A stretch of DNA of 64,000 nucleotides from an uncultured Collinsella sp. (GTDB lineage: Bacteria; Actinomycetota; Coriobacteriia; Coriobacteriales; Coriobacteriaceae). The position numbers and the translations under genes were made by a program. This document shows, piece by piece, positions 49,539 through 57,943 of this stretch. The notes under the pieces are model-generated. The model was not told the origin of the DNA. It saw nothing but the letters and a program-made list of their open reading frames with translations, and made no database searches. The DNA lies in NCBI GenBank assembly GCA_902496115.1, contig CABUZK010000003.1:1-64000 (forward strand), read 5' to 3'. How positions within the stretch are numbered: position 1 is the stretch's first letter; the number at the start of each line of letters is the position of its first letter.

Positions 49539-50402
49539 CTATTGTACGCCGTTGGGATAGGCAACGCGCGCGGCAAGGCACTCAAGCGCCAACACCAGGG
49601 CAAAGCCGCAGCTCACGTCGCTCAAAAAGTGTGCTCCAATCACGATGCGCCCAAACGCGACGAGCGCCGCGACCACAGCTGCCGTCCAAAAGACCACGCG
49701 GCGACGCGACGGCTTTTCCTTAAAGGCCGCCGCGGGAAGCCCGGCGAGCATAAGGCCGATCGCCGCGTGCGCCGTGTGTCCGCTCGCAAACGACTTAAAG
49801 CCGTCCTTGACTACACCGGCGGCAATATAGACCCACTTGCCGGGGTTGCCGATCACCCACCACGGCTGAAACTCGAGCCCTTGCGTCACCTCGATTACAC
49901 GCATGCGAGGGCGCGACCACAGCGGCTTGACGATCACGTTGAGGATAATGGCCTGAGCGACCCACACAGCAAGTACCATCAACGCCCAGCGCGTGAGCTC
50001 GTCGGACTCGGTCGTGCGCGTGAGGCGATAGACGATAAGGTTGGCGGCGATCACCAGCACAAACGTCAGCACCAACTGAACAGCGATGAGTTTGCCGCCA
50101 ACCTTCAGGGACGAGACGATCTCGTAGCCGGCCAGGCCAACGTTGACGAGGATGCCGAGCACGGCGAACCATTTGCTCTCCCTGGAGTCGGGACGCACCG
50201 CGCGCACGAGCATAACGCCCGCGACGCTCGCCGTCAGTTCAAACGGCAGCTCGCCGGCGGCCTCGATAAAGCGGCCGTACATGCTGCCGACGTTGAACAG
50301 CGCACTCGAGATCTGATAATCGAAGAAACTGCCCACGCCCAGACAAAGGCACAGGACAACCGCGATAATGGCAACATCTTTCTTATAGATGTATCCGAAC
50401 AT
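49539..50402 (-). CDS. PAP2-family membrane phosphatase
   Basis: 287 residues with about six membrane helices. The three acid-phosphatase signatures appear in order: KPLWSRPRMR (K-x6-RP form), ASGHTAHA, and GRIVIGAHFLSDV. GAAAGGAAAG precedes the ATG. Such enzymes dephosphorylate lipid phosphates, including undecaprenyl pyrophosphate, at the outer membrane face. It follows mfd by 80 bp with a hairpin in the gap. Confidence 0.9.
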   Translation of the reverse strand: MFGYIYKKDVAIIAVVLCLCLGVGSFFDYQISSALFNVGSMYGRFIEAAGELPFELTASVAGVMLVRAVRPDSRESKWFAVLGILVNVGLAGYEIVSSLKVGGKLIAVQLVLTFVLVIAANLIVYRLTRTTESDELTRWALMVLAVWVAQAIILNVIVKPLWSRPRMRVIEVTQGLEFQPWWVIGNPGKWVYIAAGVVKDGFKSFASGHTAHAAIGLMLAGLPAAAFKEKPSRRRVVFWTAAVVAALVAFGRIVIGAHFLSDVSCGFALVLALECLAARVAYPNGVQ

Positions 50403-50437
50403 GCTTTCCTTTCGATGGGGCCAGAATCAACCTGCAA

Positions 50438-50471
50438 CGTGGCGGGGCAAAGATGACTCCGCCCCGCCACG
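50438..50471 (-). terminator. Terminator-like hairpin downstream of mfd
   Basis: An 11-bp perfect stem CGTGGCGGGGC/GCCCCGCCACG; no clear T-tract. Confidence 0.6.
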
Positions 50472-50482
50472 CCCCTTACTTG

Positions 50483-53400
50483 TTAGTCATCGTCACTCGC
50501 GCCTAATTGCTGCAGCAGCATGAGCGCCGCCGCCACGGGACCGGTACCGTCGTTGGCGTCGAGGCCGCGACCCAGGCCGCTGCCCGCACCGGCGCCCGCC
50601 TTGTAGGGCACCGACAGCTTGCGGCTCTTGGGGAAGTTCACCGCGCCATAGCGGGTCTTAAGCTCAAAGGCCACCTTCTTGGGCACGTCGACGCCCAAAA
50701 ACGTGATGCGACCGCCACTGAGCGTAACGCTCTCGAGCCCCAGGCGCTCGCCGCGAATGCGGATTCGTGCGCGGTTAAACAGGTTGAGTCCCGCCAACGG
50801 CAGCTCGCCATGCGCGGCCTCGGTCTCTTCCTGCACCTCATCGATGCTCTCCAGGTCCTCGGCCGCTGCGAGCTTACGGTACACGAGCACGCGCTGATCC
50901 ACCGCCGGCAGGTACTCCTCGGACAAGAAGTAATCGGCAGGCAGGTTAATGCCCACGCTCGCCGCTTCCACGCCGGCGTCGTCATCGCCGCGCGCCTCGG
51001 CTACCGCCTGGCCCAACATCTGCGTAAACAGGTCAAAGCCCACGCTCGACAGGTTGCCGTGCTGCTCGGCTCCCATAAGCGAACCGGCGCCGCGAATCTC
51101 TAGGTCGCGCATGGCGATGCGCATGCCGCTGCCCAGGTCCTGGAACTCGGAAAGTGCGGTCAGGCGCGCCGTGGCCTCCTCGGTAAGTGGCAGCTCGCCC
51201 GGGAACATAAAGTACGCGTAGGCCTGCGTGGCAGAGCGACCCACACGGCCCTTGAGCTGGTAAAGCTGCGCCAGACCAAGACGCTGCGAATCCTCGATGA
51301 TGAGCGTGTTGGCAGTCGCGTTATCGATGCCGCTCTCCACGATGGTCGTGGCGATGAGCACGTCGATCTTTTTGGTCGCGAACTCGATCATCACGTCCTC
51401 GACCTCGCGCGGGCTCATCTTGCCGTGCGCCACGCCCACGCGTGCCTCGGGCGCGGCCTCGTGCACGCGCGCCACGGCGTCGTCGATGGTTTTGACGCGG
51501 TTGGACACGTAGTACACCTGACCGCCGCGACCAACCTCCAGGCGAATCGCCGCGCTCACCACGTCGGGGTCGTACTCCCCCACGTGCACGATCACGGGAC
51601 GACGCCCAGTCGGCGGCGTGGTGATAAGGCTCATGTCGCGCACGCCGCTCATGGCCATCTGCATGGTTCGCGGAATCGGCGTTGCCGAAAGCGTGAGCAC
51701 GTCAATCTGCTCGCGCAGGTTTTTGAGCTGCTCCTTGTGCTGCACGCCAAAGCGCTGCTCCTCGTCAATGATCACCAGGCCCAGGTTCTTGGGGTTCACG
51801 TCGGCCGAAAGCAGACGATGCGTGCCGATAAGCACGTCGATCATGCCCTCGGCAAACGCCTTGAGTGCGCGCTTTTGCTGCGCCGGCGTACGGAAGCGGC
51901 TGAGCACCTCGACCTCGAGGCCAAACGGGGCAAAGCGCTCAAAGAACGTCTCGTAGTGCTGCTGAGCCAGAATGGTCGTGGGGCAGAGCACCATGACCTG
52001 GCGGCCGGAGTCAACGCACTTAAACGCCGCGCGCAGGGCGACCTCGGTCTTGCCAAAGCCCACATCGCCGCACAGCAGGCGGTCCATAGGCTTGGGCGCC
52101 TCCATGTCGGCCTTAATGTCGGCGATGGCCTCCAGCTGGTCGCGCGTCTCGTCGTAAGGGAAGCTCTGCTCCATCTCGATCTGCTCGGGCGTGTCGGGCG
52201 GGCAGGCGATACCGGTAATCGACGAGCGGCGCGTATACAGGTCGACCAGGTCGAACGCCAGCTTTTTGGCGTTCTTGCGCGCTTTGTTGGTGGCACGCGT
52301 CCAGTCGGCGGTGTTGAGCCTGGTCAGGCGCGGCTTATCGCCGTCGGGGCCAACATAGCGTGTGATGCGGTCGACCTGCTCCAGCGGCACGTAGAGCTTG
52401 TCGCCGTCGGCATATTCCAGCAAAAAGTAGTCGCGCTCCTTGCCGCCCACTTCCTGGCGCGCGATCTCGCTAAAGAGCGCGATGCCGTGAGTGGCGTGCA
52501 CCACGTAGTCACCCGGCTTAAACGGGAAGGTAATCTGCGTAATGTCCACCTTGCGACGGCTGCGCGCGCGGTTGGCGTCCATGCGGGCATTGAGGTCGGC
52601 AATGGAGAACACGGCCAGGTTGGCATCGGGCACCACCACGCCCTGCGGCAGGGCGGCATCGACAAAGGTCACGCGCCCGCGCGAGATGGTGGGCACGGCG
52701 GCACCGGCGGCAGCCTGGGCGGCACCCGCCTCGAGTGAGCGGGCGTTGAGCGCATCTGCCTTGCGCTCGCGAATGGAAGCATGGGCCTCCTGGCGGGCGG
52801 CGCGATCGGCAGAATCCGCCGCTGCAACGCGCACATGGTCGCCAATGACGCCTGCGTTTTCGGGCGCGGCCGTTAGCGATTCCTCAAAGGTAATGCCCTC
52901 GTCACCAAAGGTGAGCTCCATCGACTCGCGCGCACCGCGGTCGGGGATGGCAAACACGCAGGCGTAGCGCTTGCCCACGACTTCCTGAATGCGCGTCATA
53001 AAGCGATTGTCCGAGCCTGCGATGGCTGGCTGCTCAATCTTGAGCTCGGCCGTCACCGCACCGCCGGCACGGATGAGGCTTACGTAGTTCAGGCGCTGCT
53101 GGGCACCAAAGTCGAGCTGCTGGGCGCGCACGTACAAGCCGTCTAGACGGTCAACCCCCGCCTCGCCGGCACGGGTCTCGATATCCTCGTAGGCGCGCAG
53201 GCAGTCGTCGAACAGCGAGCGCGGCTCGGACAGCACCACGAGCGCCTTGCCACTCACGTGCGACAGCGGGCTCACGGTTTGGCCGTACATCACCGGCAAA
53301 AAGCGGTCGAGCTCGGGCGTGACGATGCGCGCATCCACCATCTCGAGCAGCGCTGCTAGTTTGCTGTCGTCCTGGCTGGCGCGATAGAGCGCCACATGCA

Positions 53401-54115
53401 TGTTGTGGACGGCCTCGTCGGTGAGCGCCAGCTCACGGCAGGGGAAAATCTCGATACTGTCCTCGTTGCCGATGGTCTGGCCCGTTGAACTCACCATGCG
53501 GCGGATGCGGTCGATCTCGTCGCCAAAGAACTCAATGCGCACGGGCGCCTTTTCCTGCGCGGGAAACACCTCGACGGTGTCGCCGTGCACACGGAACAGA
53601 CCGGGCGCGTCGGCGGTGCCGGCATTGGTGTAGCCCATGCCCACCAGGCGCTGCGGCACCTCGTCAAAAGGGATCTCCTCGCCCACGGCGAAGATCGTGG
53701 ACTCCCAGTAACGGCTCTCGACCGGCGGCACGCAGCGCAGCAGCGCGCGAGCCGAGGCGACCATGATGCAGTTGTCCCCGCGTACGATGCGTCCGAGCGC
53801 CTCGCAGCGCTGGGCCACCACGGCGTCGTCGGGCGCCTGTTCGCGCCAAGGGTAGTCCTTACGCTCGGGAAAACGGCACACGTGTGCCAGGCCCACATAA
53901 GCGGCAAGGCTGCGCGCGGCGCGATCGGCCGCGTCCTCGCCGCTCACAATGTAGACCGTGGGGCGCGGACGGCGCGCAAACTGGGCTGCCGCCATAAGCG
54001 TGCGACCCGACTGCGACACGGCCAGCGTCACGTCCTCGCCGGCATCGAGTCCGGCCTCGACGGTCTGCAGCGCCTCGGCAGTGTAGAGCTGCGCGGCTAT
54101 ACGGTGAATGAGCAT
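50483..54115 (-). CDS. mfd: Transcription-repair coupling factor
   Basis: 1,210 residues from the ATG at 54115 (GGAGGAACAGC upstream), normal for Mfd. The N-terminal UvrB-like module (DYPWREQAPDDAVVAQRCEAL) is followed by an RNA-polymerase-interacting domain (PGDYVVHATHGIALF, near residue 545). The helicase core has GDVGFGKTEVALRAAFK (Walker A), IIDEEQRFGVQHKEQLK and RVGRSATQAYAYF, and the C-terminal TRCF domain (NLPADYFLSEEYLPAVDQR). It removes RNA polymerase stalled at lesions and recruits UvrA. A distinct feature is an Ala/Arg-rich insert AAGAAQAAAGAAVPT near residue 495. Confidence 0.97.
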   Translation of the reverse strand: MLIHRIAAQLYTAEALQTVEAGLDAGEDVTLAVSQSGRTLMAAAQFARRPRPTVYIVSGEDAADRAARSLAAYVGLAHVCRFPERKDYPWREQAPDDAVVAQRCEALGRIVRGDNCIMVASARALLRCVPPVESRYWESTIFAVGEEIPFDEVPQRLVGMGYTNAGTADAPGLFRVHGDTVEVFPAQEKAPVRIEFFGDEIDRIRRMVSSTGQTIGNEDSIEIFPCRELALTDEAVHNMHVALYRASQDDSKLAALLEMVDARIVTPELDRFLPVMYGQTVSPLSHVSGKALVVLSEPRSLFDDCLRAYEDIETRAGEAGVDRLDGLYVRAQQLDFGAQQRLNYVSLIRAGGAVTAELKIEQPAIAGSDNRFMTRIQEVVGKRYACVFAIPDRGARESMELTFGDEGITFEESLTAAPENAGVIGDHVRVAAADSADRAARQEAHASIRERKADALNARSLEAGAAQAAAGAAVPTISRGRVTFVDAALPQGVVVPDANLAVFSIADLNARMDANRARSRRKVDITQITFPFKPGDYVVHATHGIALFSEIARQEVGGKERDYFLLEYADGDKLYVPLEQVDRITRYVGPDGDKPRLTRLNTADWTRATNKARKNAKKLAFDLVDLYTRRSSITGIACPPDTPEQIEMEQSFPYDETRDQLEAIADIKADMEAPKPMDRLLCGDVGFGKTEVALRAAFKCVDSGRQVMVLCPTTILAQQHYETFFERFAPFGLEVEVLSRFRTPAQQKRALKAFAEGMIDVLIGTHRLLSADVNPKNLGLVIIDEEQRFGVQHKEQLKNLREQIDVLTLSATPIPRTMQMAMSGVRDMSLITTPPTGRRPVIVHVGEYDPDVVSAAIRLEVGRGGQVYYVSNRVKTIDDAVARVHEAAPEARVGVAHGKMSPREVEDVMIEFATKKIDVLIATTIVESGIDNATANTLIIEDSQRLGLAQLYQLKGRVGRSATQAYAYFMFPGELPLTEEATARLTALSEFQDLGSGMRIAMRDLEIRGAGSLMGAEQHGNLSSVGFDLFTQMLGQAVAEARGDDDAGVEAASVGINLPADYFLSEEYLPAVDQRVLVYRKLAAAEDLESIDEVQEETEAAHGELPLAGLNLFNRARIRIRGERLGLESVTLSGGRITFLGVDVPKKVAFELKTRYGAVNFPKSRKLSVPYKAGAGAGSGLGRGLDANDGTGPVAAALMLLQQLGASDDD

Positions 54116-54140
54116 GCTGTTCCTCCGGCATTGCAACGCC

Positions 54141-54169
54141 AAAAGCCCGCCGGGGCAAGCTCGGCGGGT
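54141..54169 (-). terminator. Terminator-like hairpin upstream of mfd
   Basis: CCCGCCG/CGGCGGG stem with T-run GCTTTTGG on the minus strand, 170 bp past the ATP-grasp stop codon. Confidence 0.6.
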
Positions 54170-54212
54170 CGTACGTCAAATTCGTTGTCTGTCATGGTAG
54201 CGCATGGAGAGG

Positions 54213-54257
54213 ACTCCTGCTCAAGCGTACGCCCAGCCCCGCAACAAAAACGCCAGA
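54213..54257. repeat. 45-bp direct repeat, left copy
   Basis: Matches 55926-55970 at 44 of 45 positions (difference at 54218). It contains GTACGCCCAGCCCCGCAACA and ends in CGCCAGA, one arm of a terminator whose partner arm is missing here. Confidence 0.9.
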
Positions 54258-54337
54258 TAGAACTGGACTCACCGGCTTCGCCAAAATCTCCCCGTCACGT
54301 CGAACGCCGCAACCACGGAAGGTGCCCCAAGAAACGG

Positions 54338-55804
54338 CTATTCCTCAAAAAAGCTCGCAACGTTCAAACGGCTCGTCCACTCTCCTATGGTGTTGGCAAA
54401 GCCGACGCGTGTGTACACGCCCGCAAAACGGCCGCGATACAGGTACAGGCCTTCCATATTAGAAGCAGGCGCAAAACCAAGATCATCCACAAGTCCTTTG
54501 GGTGCCTCTCCTCGATGCGGCCCATCGACAAGCGTTCCGCGCAAGCAGGGAGTCTGATACTGCTGAGCATACTCCTGCACAATCGCCCCAGCGGCCGCAG
54601 CACGAGCAAGCACCTGGGACCATTCCTGTTCCGTGGCATCCAAACCAGCGACAACGCCAACCGCATTGTAGCCGCCGCACGGCTTGACGATCCATCGGTC
54701 CTTTTCGGCAAATCTCGACAACTGGGTGCTTTCGTCCAAAATCTCGGTATAGGGCACATGCTCCCGTACAAACGATTGCTCCTCCGGGCTCAACAAGGAC
54801 TGACCGGCCCGAGACCACAAAAACGCAAATACGGTCTTAGTCGCACACGGCCACGTTCTAAAACCACCGACGATGCATGCAAGCCCTTCTTGGGCAGCCT
54901 CGATTAAGGCCGAGCGTCCGTCGCACGGCTTATTCCACAGCTCGCCGGTCACCGCGCGCCGCCAGACGCAATCAATAGGACCAGCGGCATCGCACAGGCA
55001 CCTAGCACCGCTTTCGCCTTCGCCAATCCGCAGGTCGCGCACATCCGCAAAGCGTGCGACTACACCCCGCCGCCTCATAAGGTCGACAAAATGAGCCGCA
55101 TCTTCCAAGTCGATGCTTTCCGAATAGTCGACGATTGCCACCGAAGCGGGATATATCTTTGATTGCGGTGCATGGGGCCCCTCGTCAACGCGGACCCCGT
55201 CGTCCGATCGTGCACTATCCTCGGTGCGGCGAGGATGGGTCAGCTCCCACTCTGCATAGGTCTCAAACAATGCATCTATCCAGCTACCGCACAAATCGTA
55301 CTGCCGAAAGCCGGGATGATTGGACGCAAACTCCTCAAAGGAAGGTGTCATTCGCACGGCTTGGCAGACCACATCGGTCACTACCATTCCAGCGCTGCCA
55401 TCGGTATTGAGCTCGCAAAACGTATACGACCCGGTGTCCTCGTCAAGAAAGATATCGACGCGCGCAAGGGGAATCTGGCAATCATAGCCGGCATCCATAG
55501 CGCACAGGTCAGCAAAAGCCGGATCCATGCGAAACCACGCACGCACGGACGCATCGGAGCAAAACGCCCGCGTCACCTTGTCCATGATGCCGTACATACG
55601 CTCGGCGGCCTCTTTAAGAAGCGACGTCATGTTCTTGTCGAATATCTTTGGCGTCAGAGCCCAGGGCGCAGGATCGCCGTGGTAGAGCGCATGGGTTTGA
55701 GACAAGTGCTCGTCGCCTTTGCGACGACCAGGCAGGTCACCTTCGCGCTTGCGCACGATGCGCTCAAAATAATCTTCAAGCTCTCGCGTCTTCAATGTTG
55801 CCAC
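54338..55804 (-). CDS. ATP-grasp protein of the glutathionylspermidine-synthase type
   Basis: 488 residues from a GTG at 55804 with GGAGGG four bases upstream; the ATG at 55816 lacks a site, and a TTG three codons later is also possible. Family features: FCELNTDGSAGMV (near residue 130), an ATP-grasp core with WIVKPCGGYNAVGV (about 365), IVQEY and SNMEGLYLYRGRFAGVYTR. Such enzymes ligate an amine to a carboxylate; glutathione or trypanothione-type products are not known in this group, so the natural substrate is open. It is bounded by 45-bp direct repeats with no transposase, suggesting insertion as a unit. Confidence 0.8.
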   Translation of the reverse strand: MATLKTRELEDYFERIVRKREGDLPGRRKGDEHLSQTHALYHGDPAPWALTPKIFDKNMTSLLKEAAERMYGIMDKVTRAFCSDASVRAWFRMDPAFADLCAMDAGYDCQIPLARVDIFLDEDTGSYTFCELNTDGSAGMVVTDVVCQAVRMTPSFEEFASNHPGFRQYDLCGSWIDALFETYAEWELTHPRRTEDSARSDDGVRVDEGPHAPQSKIYPASVAIVDYSESIDLEDAAHFVDLMRRRGVVARFADVRDLRIGEGESGARCLCDAAGPIDCVWRRAVTGELWNKPCDGRSALIEAAQEGLACIVGGFRTWPCATKTVFAFLWSRAGQSLLSPEEQSFVREHVPYTEILDESTQLSRFAEKDRWIVKPCGGYNAVGVVAGLDATEQEWSQVLARAAAAGAIVQEYAQQYQTPCLRGTLVDGPHRGEAPKGLVDDLGFAPASNMEGLYLYRGRFAGVYTRVGFANTIGEWTSRLNVASFFEE

Positions 55805-55925
55805 GTTGCCCTCCATTGCTTGTTTTTTTGCTCATGCTACGCCAGCACGCCACGACTTCGGCACGCTTGAATAGCCTTCTAAATTAGCAACACATTTTTG
55901 CATGAGGCAGCGGGAGGTAACATAT

Positions 55926-55970
55926 ACTCCAGCTCAAGCGTACGCCCAGCCCCGCAACAAAAACGCCAGA
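55926..55970. repeat. 45-bp direct repeat, right copy
   Basis: Partner of 54213-54257, one mismatch. Here the CGCCAG arm still pairs with CTGGCG at 55983-55988, forming the terminator of the zinc-ribbon gene. Confidence 0.9.
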
Positions 55971-55988
55971 CGGACGAGCCGCCTGGCG
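55958..55988 (-). terminator. Terminator of the zinc-ribbon membrane protein gene
   Basis: CGCCAGGCGG...CCGTCTGGCG stem followed on the minus strand by TTTTTGTTG; shares its left half with the 45-bp repeat. Confidence 0.8.
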
Positions 55989-56016
55989 TGATGGAGACAA
56001 ATTCTAATTCCGAAAT

Positions 56017-57096
56017 CTAGTCGTAATTAATGCTTTGCAGGGCGAAGGCAGGAGCACCGTCACCGGCGGCGACCTTTACCACGGCAGTTCCGGACATCGC
56101 AGACGTAGAGTCGACTCCAATCGTCGCCTTCAGCTGATCGGCAGGCAGCCCGTAAACGCTCTCGGGGACATCCGAGACCAGCGGGGATGGGCCACCGTTA
56201 TAGCTCTGCGCAACATATGCCTCAAATGTCAGGCGGTACGTGTTGTTTCCAAGGTCCTCCGCCGCTGTAACGATTGCCGGAACGGCTATTTTCGCAACCC
56301 CGTGTTCTTCGTTGAAATACAGGTATCCGTCTTGGACCGTAGCCCTCGTCCCAAGCGCCTGAATAACTTCGTCGTACTTCCCCTCATTGTCATCAAACTG
56401 CATTTCGTCATCGGAAAGCGTCATTCCAAAAAGGCGATTCATTTCGCTATGTACGGCATCTATCGCGATTTTAAACCCGTATCTTTTCCCGCCGATGTCG
56501 CTTCCCCGCTCTACGCGCTTTGAGCCGTTGTCAAGAAAATGGTTAAAGATGAAAAACGTCATGTCGCGTTGCTCTTCTGCAGACAAGCCATCCGTTACGT
56601 CAAACAGCGAACTCGGGTCATTCTTGTTGTAGCCAAAGTCCTCCTCCGTAAAGTTCGACAGGAACAGGTTCGCGGCGGCATAGGTTGCCTGGTCGTTGAG
56701 GTCGACTTTTACGCTGCTGCCGGTCTGCTCAGGCTCATCCGCCTCATCCTCGTCGGCGGCAGGCTTCTCCTTGGCGCTTCCCTCGTCCTTGTGCTCGGCC
56801 GAGCCCTCGTCGGACCCAAGCGCTGTAATCTGCGATGAGCCACCCTGCCCAAGCGGACCCAGTACGCCGGTCAGCGCCAGCGCAGCGCCACCGGCCACCA
56901 GCACGCCCGCTACACATATGCCGATAATCACCGCTCGCTTATGCGACTTCTTCTGCACGGGAGGCATCCCTGCCGCCGGCATCGGTGCGGGCTCGGCGGG
57001 CGCGGCAGCCGGGGAGGCAGCGCCCATGCGCGCCCCGCAGTTCGTGCAAAAATCGGTTCCGTCGGGCATCTCGGAGCCACACTTGGTGCAAAACAT
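56017..57096 (-). CDS. Zinc-ribbon membrane protein with large ectodomain
   Basis: 359 residues from the ATG at 57096 (GAGGGG nine bases upstream). A cytoplasmic zinc ribbon, MFCTKCGSEMPDGTDFCTNCG, opens the protein with four cysteines; an Ala/Pro linker leads to a membrane helix near residue 55-80 (AVIIGICVAGVLVAGGAALA). The rest is extracellular: a Ser/Glu/Asp-rich stem and a folded region ending VKVAAGDGAPAFALQSINYD. The pattern (zinc ribbon, helix, ectodomain) is common in gut actinobacteria and Firmicutes, where its role is unknown. The ectodomain does not match a family I know. Confidence 0.7.
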   Translation of the reverse strand: MFCTKCGSEMPDGTDFCTNCGARMGAASPAAAPAEPAPMPAAGMPPVQKKSHKRAVIIGICVAGVLVAGGAALALTGVLGPLGQGGSSQITALGSDEGSAEHKDEGSAKEKPAADEDEADEPEQTGSSVKVDLNDQATYAAANLFLSNFTEEDFGYNKNDPSSLFDVTDGLSAEEQRDMTFFIFNHFLDNGSKRVERGSDIGGKRYGFKIAIDAVHSEMNRLFGMTLSDDEMQFDDNEGKYDEVIQALGTRATVQDGYLYFNEEHGVAKIAVPAIVTAAEDLGNNTYRLTFEAYVAQSYNGGPSPLVSDVPESVYGLPADQLKATIGVDSTSAMSGTAVVKVAAGDGAPAFALQSINYD

Positions 57097-57214
57097 ATTC
57101 GGGCATCCCCTCACAACAAACGGCAACTGTCGCCATCATATTGAGCCTTCACAGTCCAAATGTGTTGCGCAACATTGGCTAAAGCCTTCGGACGCCGGCA
57201 AAACGTGCCGGGCC

Positions 57215-57880
57215 CTACCCCGTCACGCGCACGCTGGGGCACAAATCCGCCAGCGGGCACTCGTCGCACTTGGGCTTACGGGCATCGCAAATCTCGCGGC
57301 CAAAGGTGATCCACTGGTGATTGACCGACTCCCAATACTCGTGCGGCAAAATCTTGAGCAGATCTTGCTCGGTCTTGAGCGGCTCTTTGGCATGCGTCTT
57401 GGGACTCAGCATCAGGCGGTGCGCGATGCGGTTGACGTGCGTATCGACCGCAATGCCCTCGACAATGCCAAACCCCACGTTGAGCACGATGTTCGCCGTC
57501 TTGCGTCCCACGCCCGGCAGCTTTACAAGCTCCTTCATGTCGGCCGGTACCTCGCCGCCGTAGTCGGCAACGATCATCTGCGCGGCCTCCACGGCATGCT
57601 TGGCCTTACTCTTATAAAAGCCGAGTGACTTAATGGTGCCCGCCACGTCGGTCACACTTGCCCCGGCCATAGCTTCGGGCGTGGGCCACTGGGCAAACAG
57701 TTGGGGCGTCACCTTGTTGACCTGCGCGTCGGTCGTCTGCGCCGAGAGCAATACCGCGATGAGCAGCCTAAAGGGATTCTCGTGGTCCAAAAAACACTCG
57801 ACCGGGCCATAGCGGCGGTTGAGGCGCTCGCACACCTCAACGGCGCGCTCGCGTTTGGCGGCATTGGTCTCGCGTGGCAT
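57215..57880 (-). CDS. nth: Endonuclease III (DNA glycosylase/AP lyase)
   Basis: 221 residues from the ATG at 57880 (GAGGAG five bases upstream). Helix-hairpin-helix LPGVGRKTANIVLN, catalytic Asp in VDTHVNRIAHRL, and the [4Fe-4S] cluster C-x6-C-x2-C-x5-C in CDARKPKCDECPLADLC. Removes oxidised pyrimidines in base excision repair. Length is typical. It lies between the zinc-ribbon gene and the ABC exporter, all on one strand, with gaps of 118 and 63 bp. Confidence 0.96.
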   Translation of the reverse strand: MPRETNAAKRERAVEVCERLNRRYGPVECFLDHENPFRLLIAVLLSAQTTDAQVNKVTPQLFAQWPTPEAMAGASVTDVAGTIKSLGFYKSKAKHAVEAAQMIVADYGGEVPADMKELVKLPGVGRKTANIVLNVGFGIVEGIAVDTHVNRIAHRLMLSPKTHAKEPLKTEQDLLKILPHEYWESVNHQWITFGREICDARKPKCDECPLADLCPSVRVTG

Positions 57881-57943
57881 AACGACTCCTCGACTCAGCA
57901 GCATAACAAACCTATGGGCACGATTGTCCCACGTATGGGGTCT

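Noticed and set aside
54213..55970. An insertion sequence around the ATP-grasp gene
   Set aside because: There is no transposase and the ends are direct, not inverted, repeats; treated as duplication or insertion of unknown mechanism.
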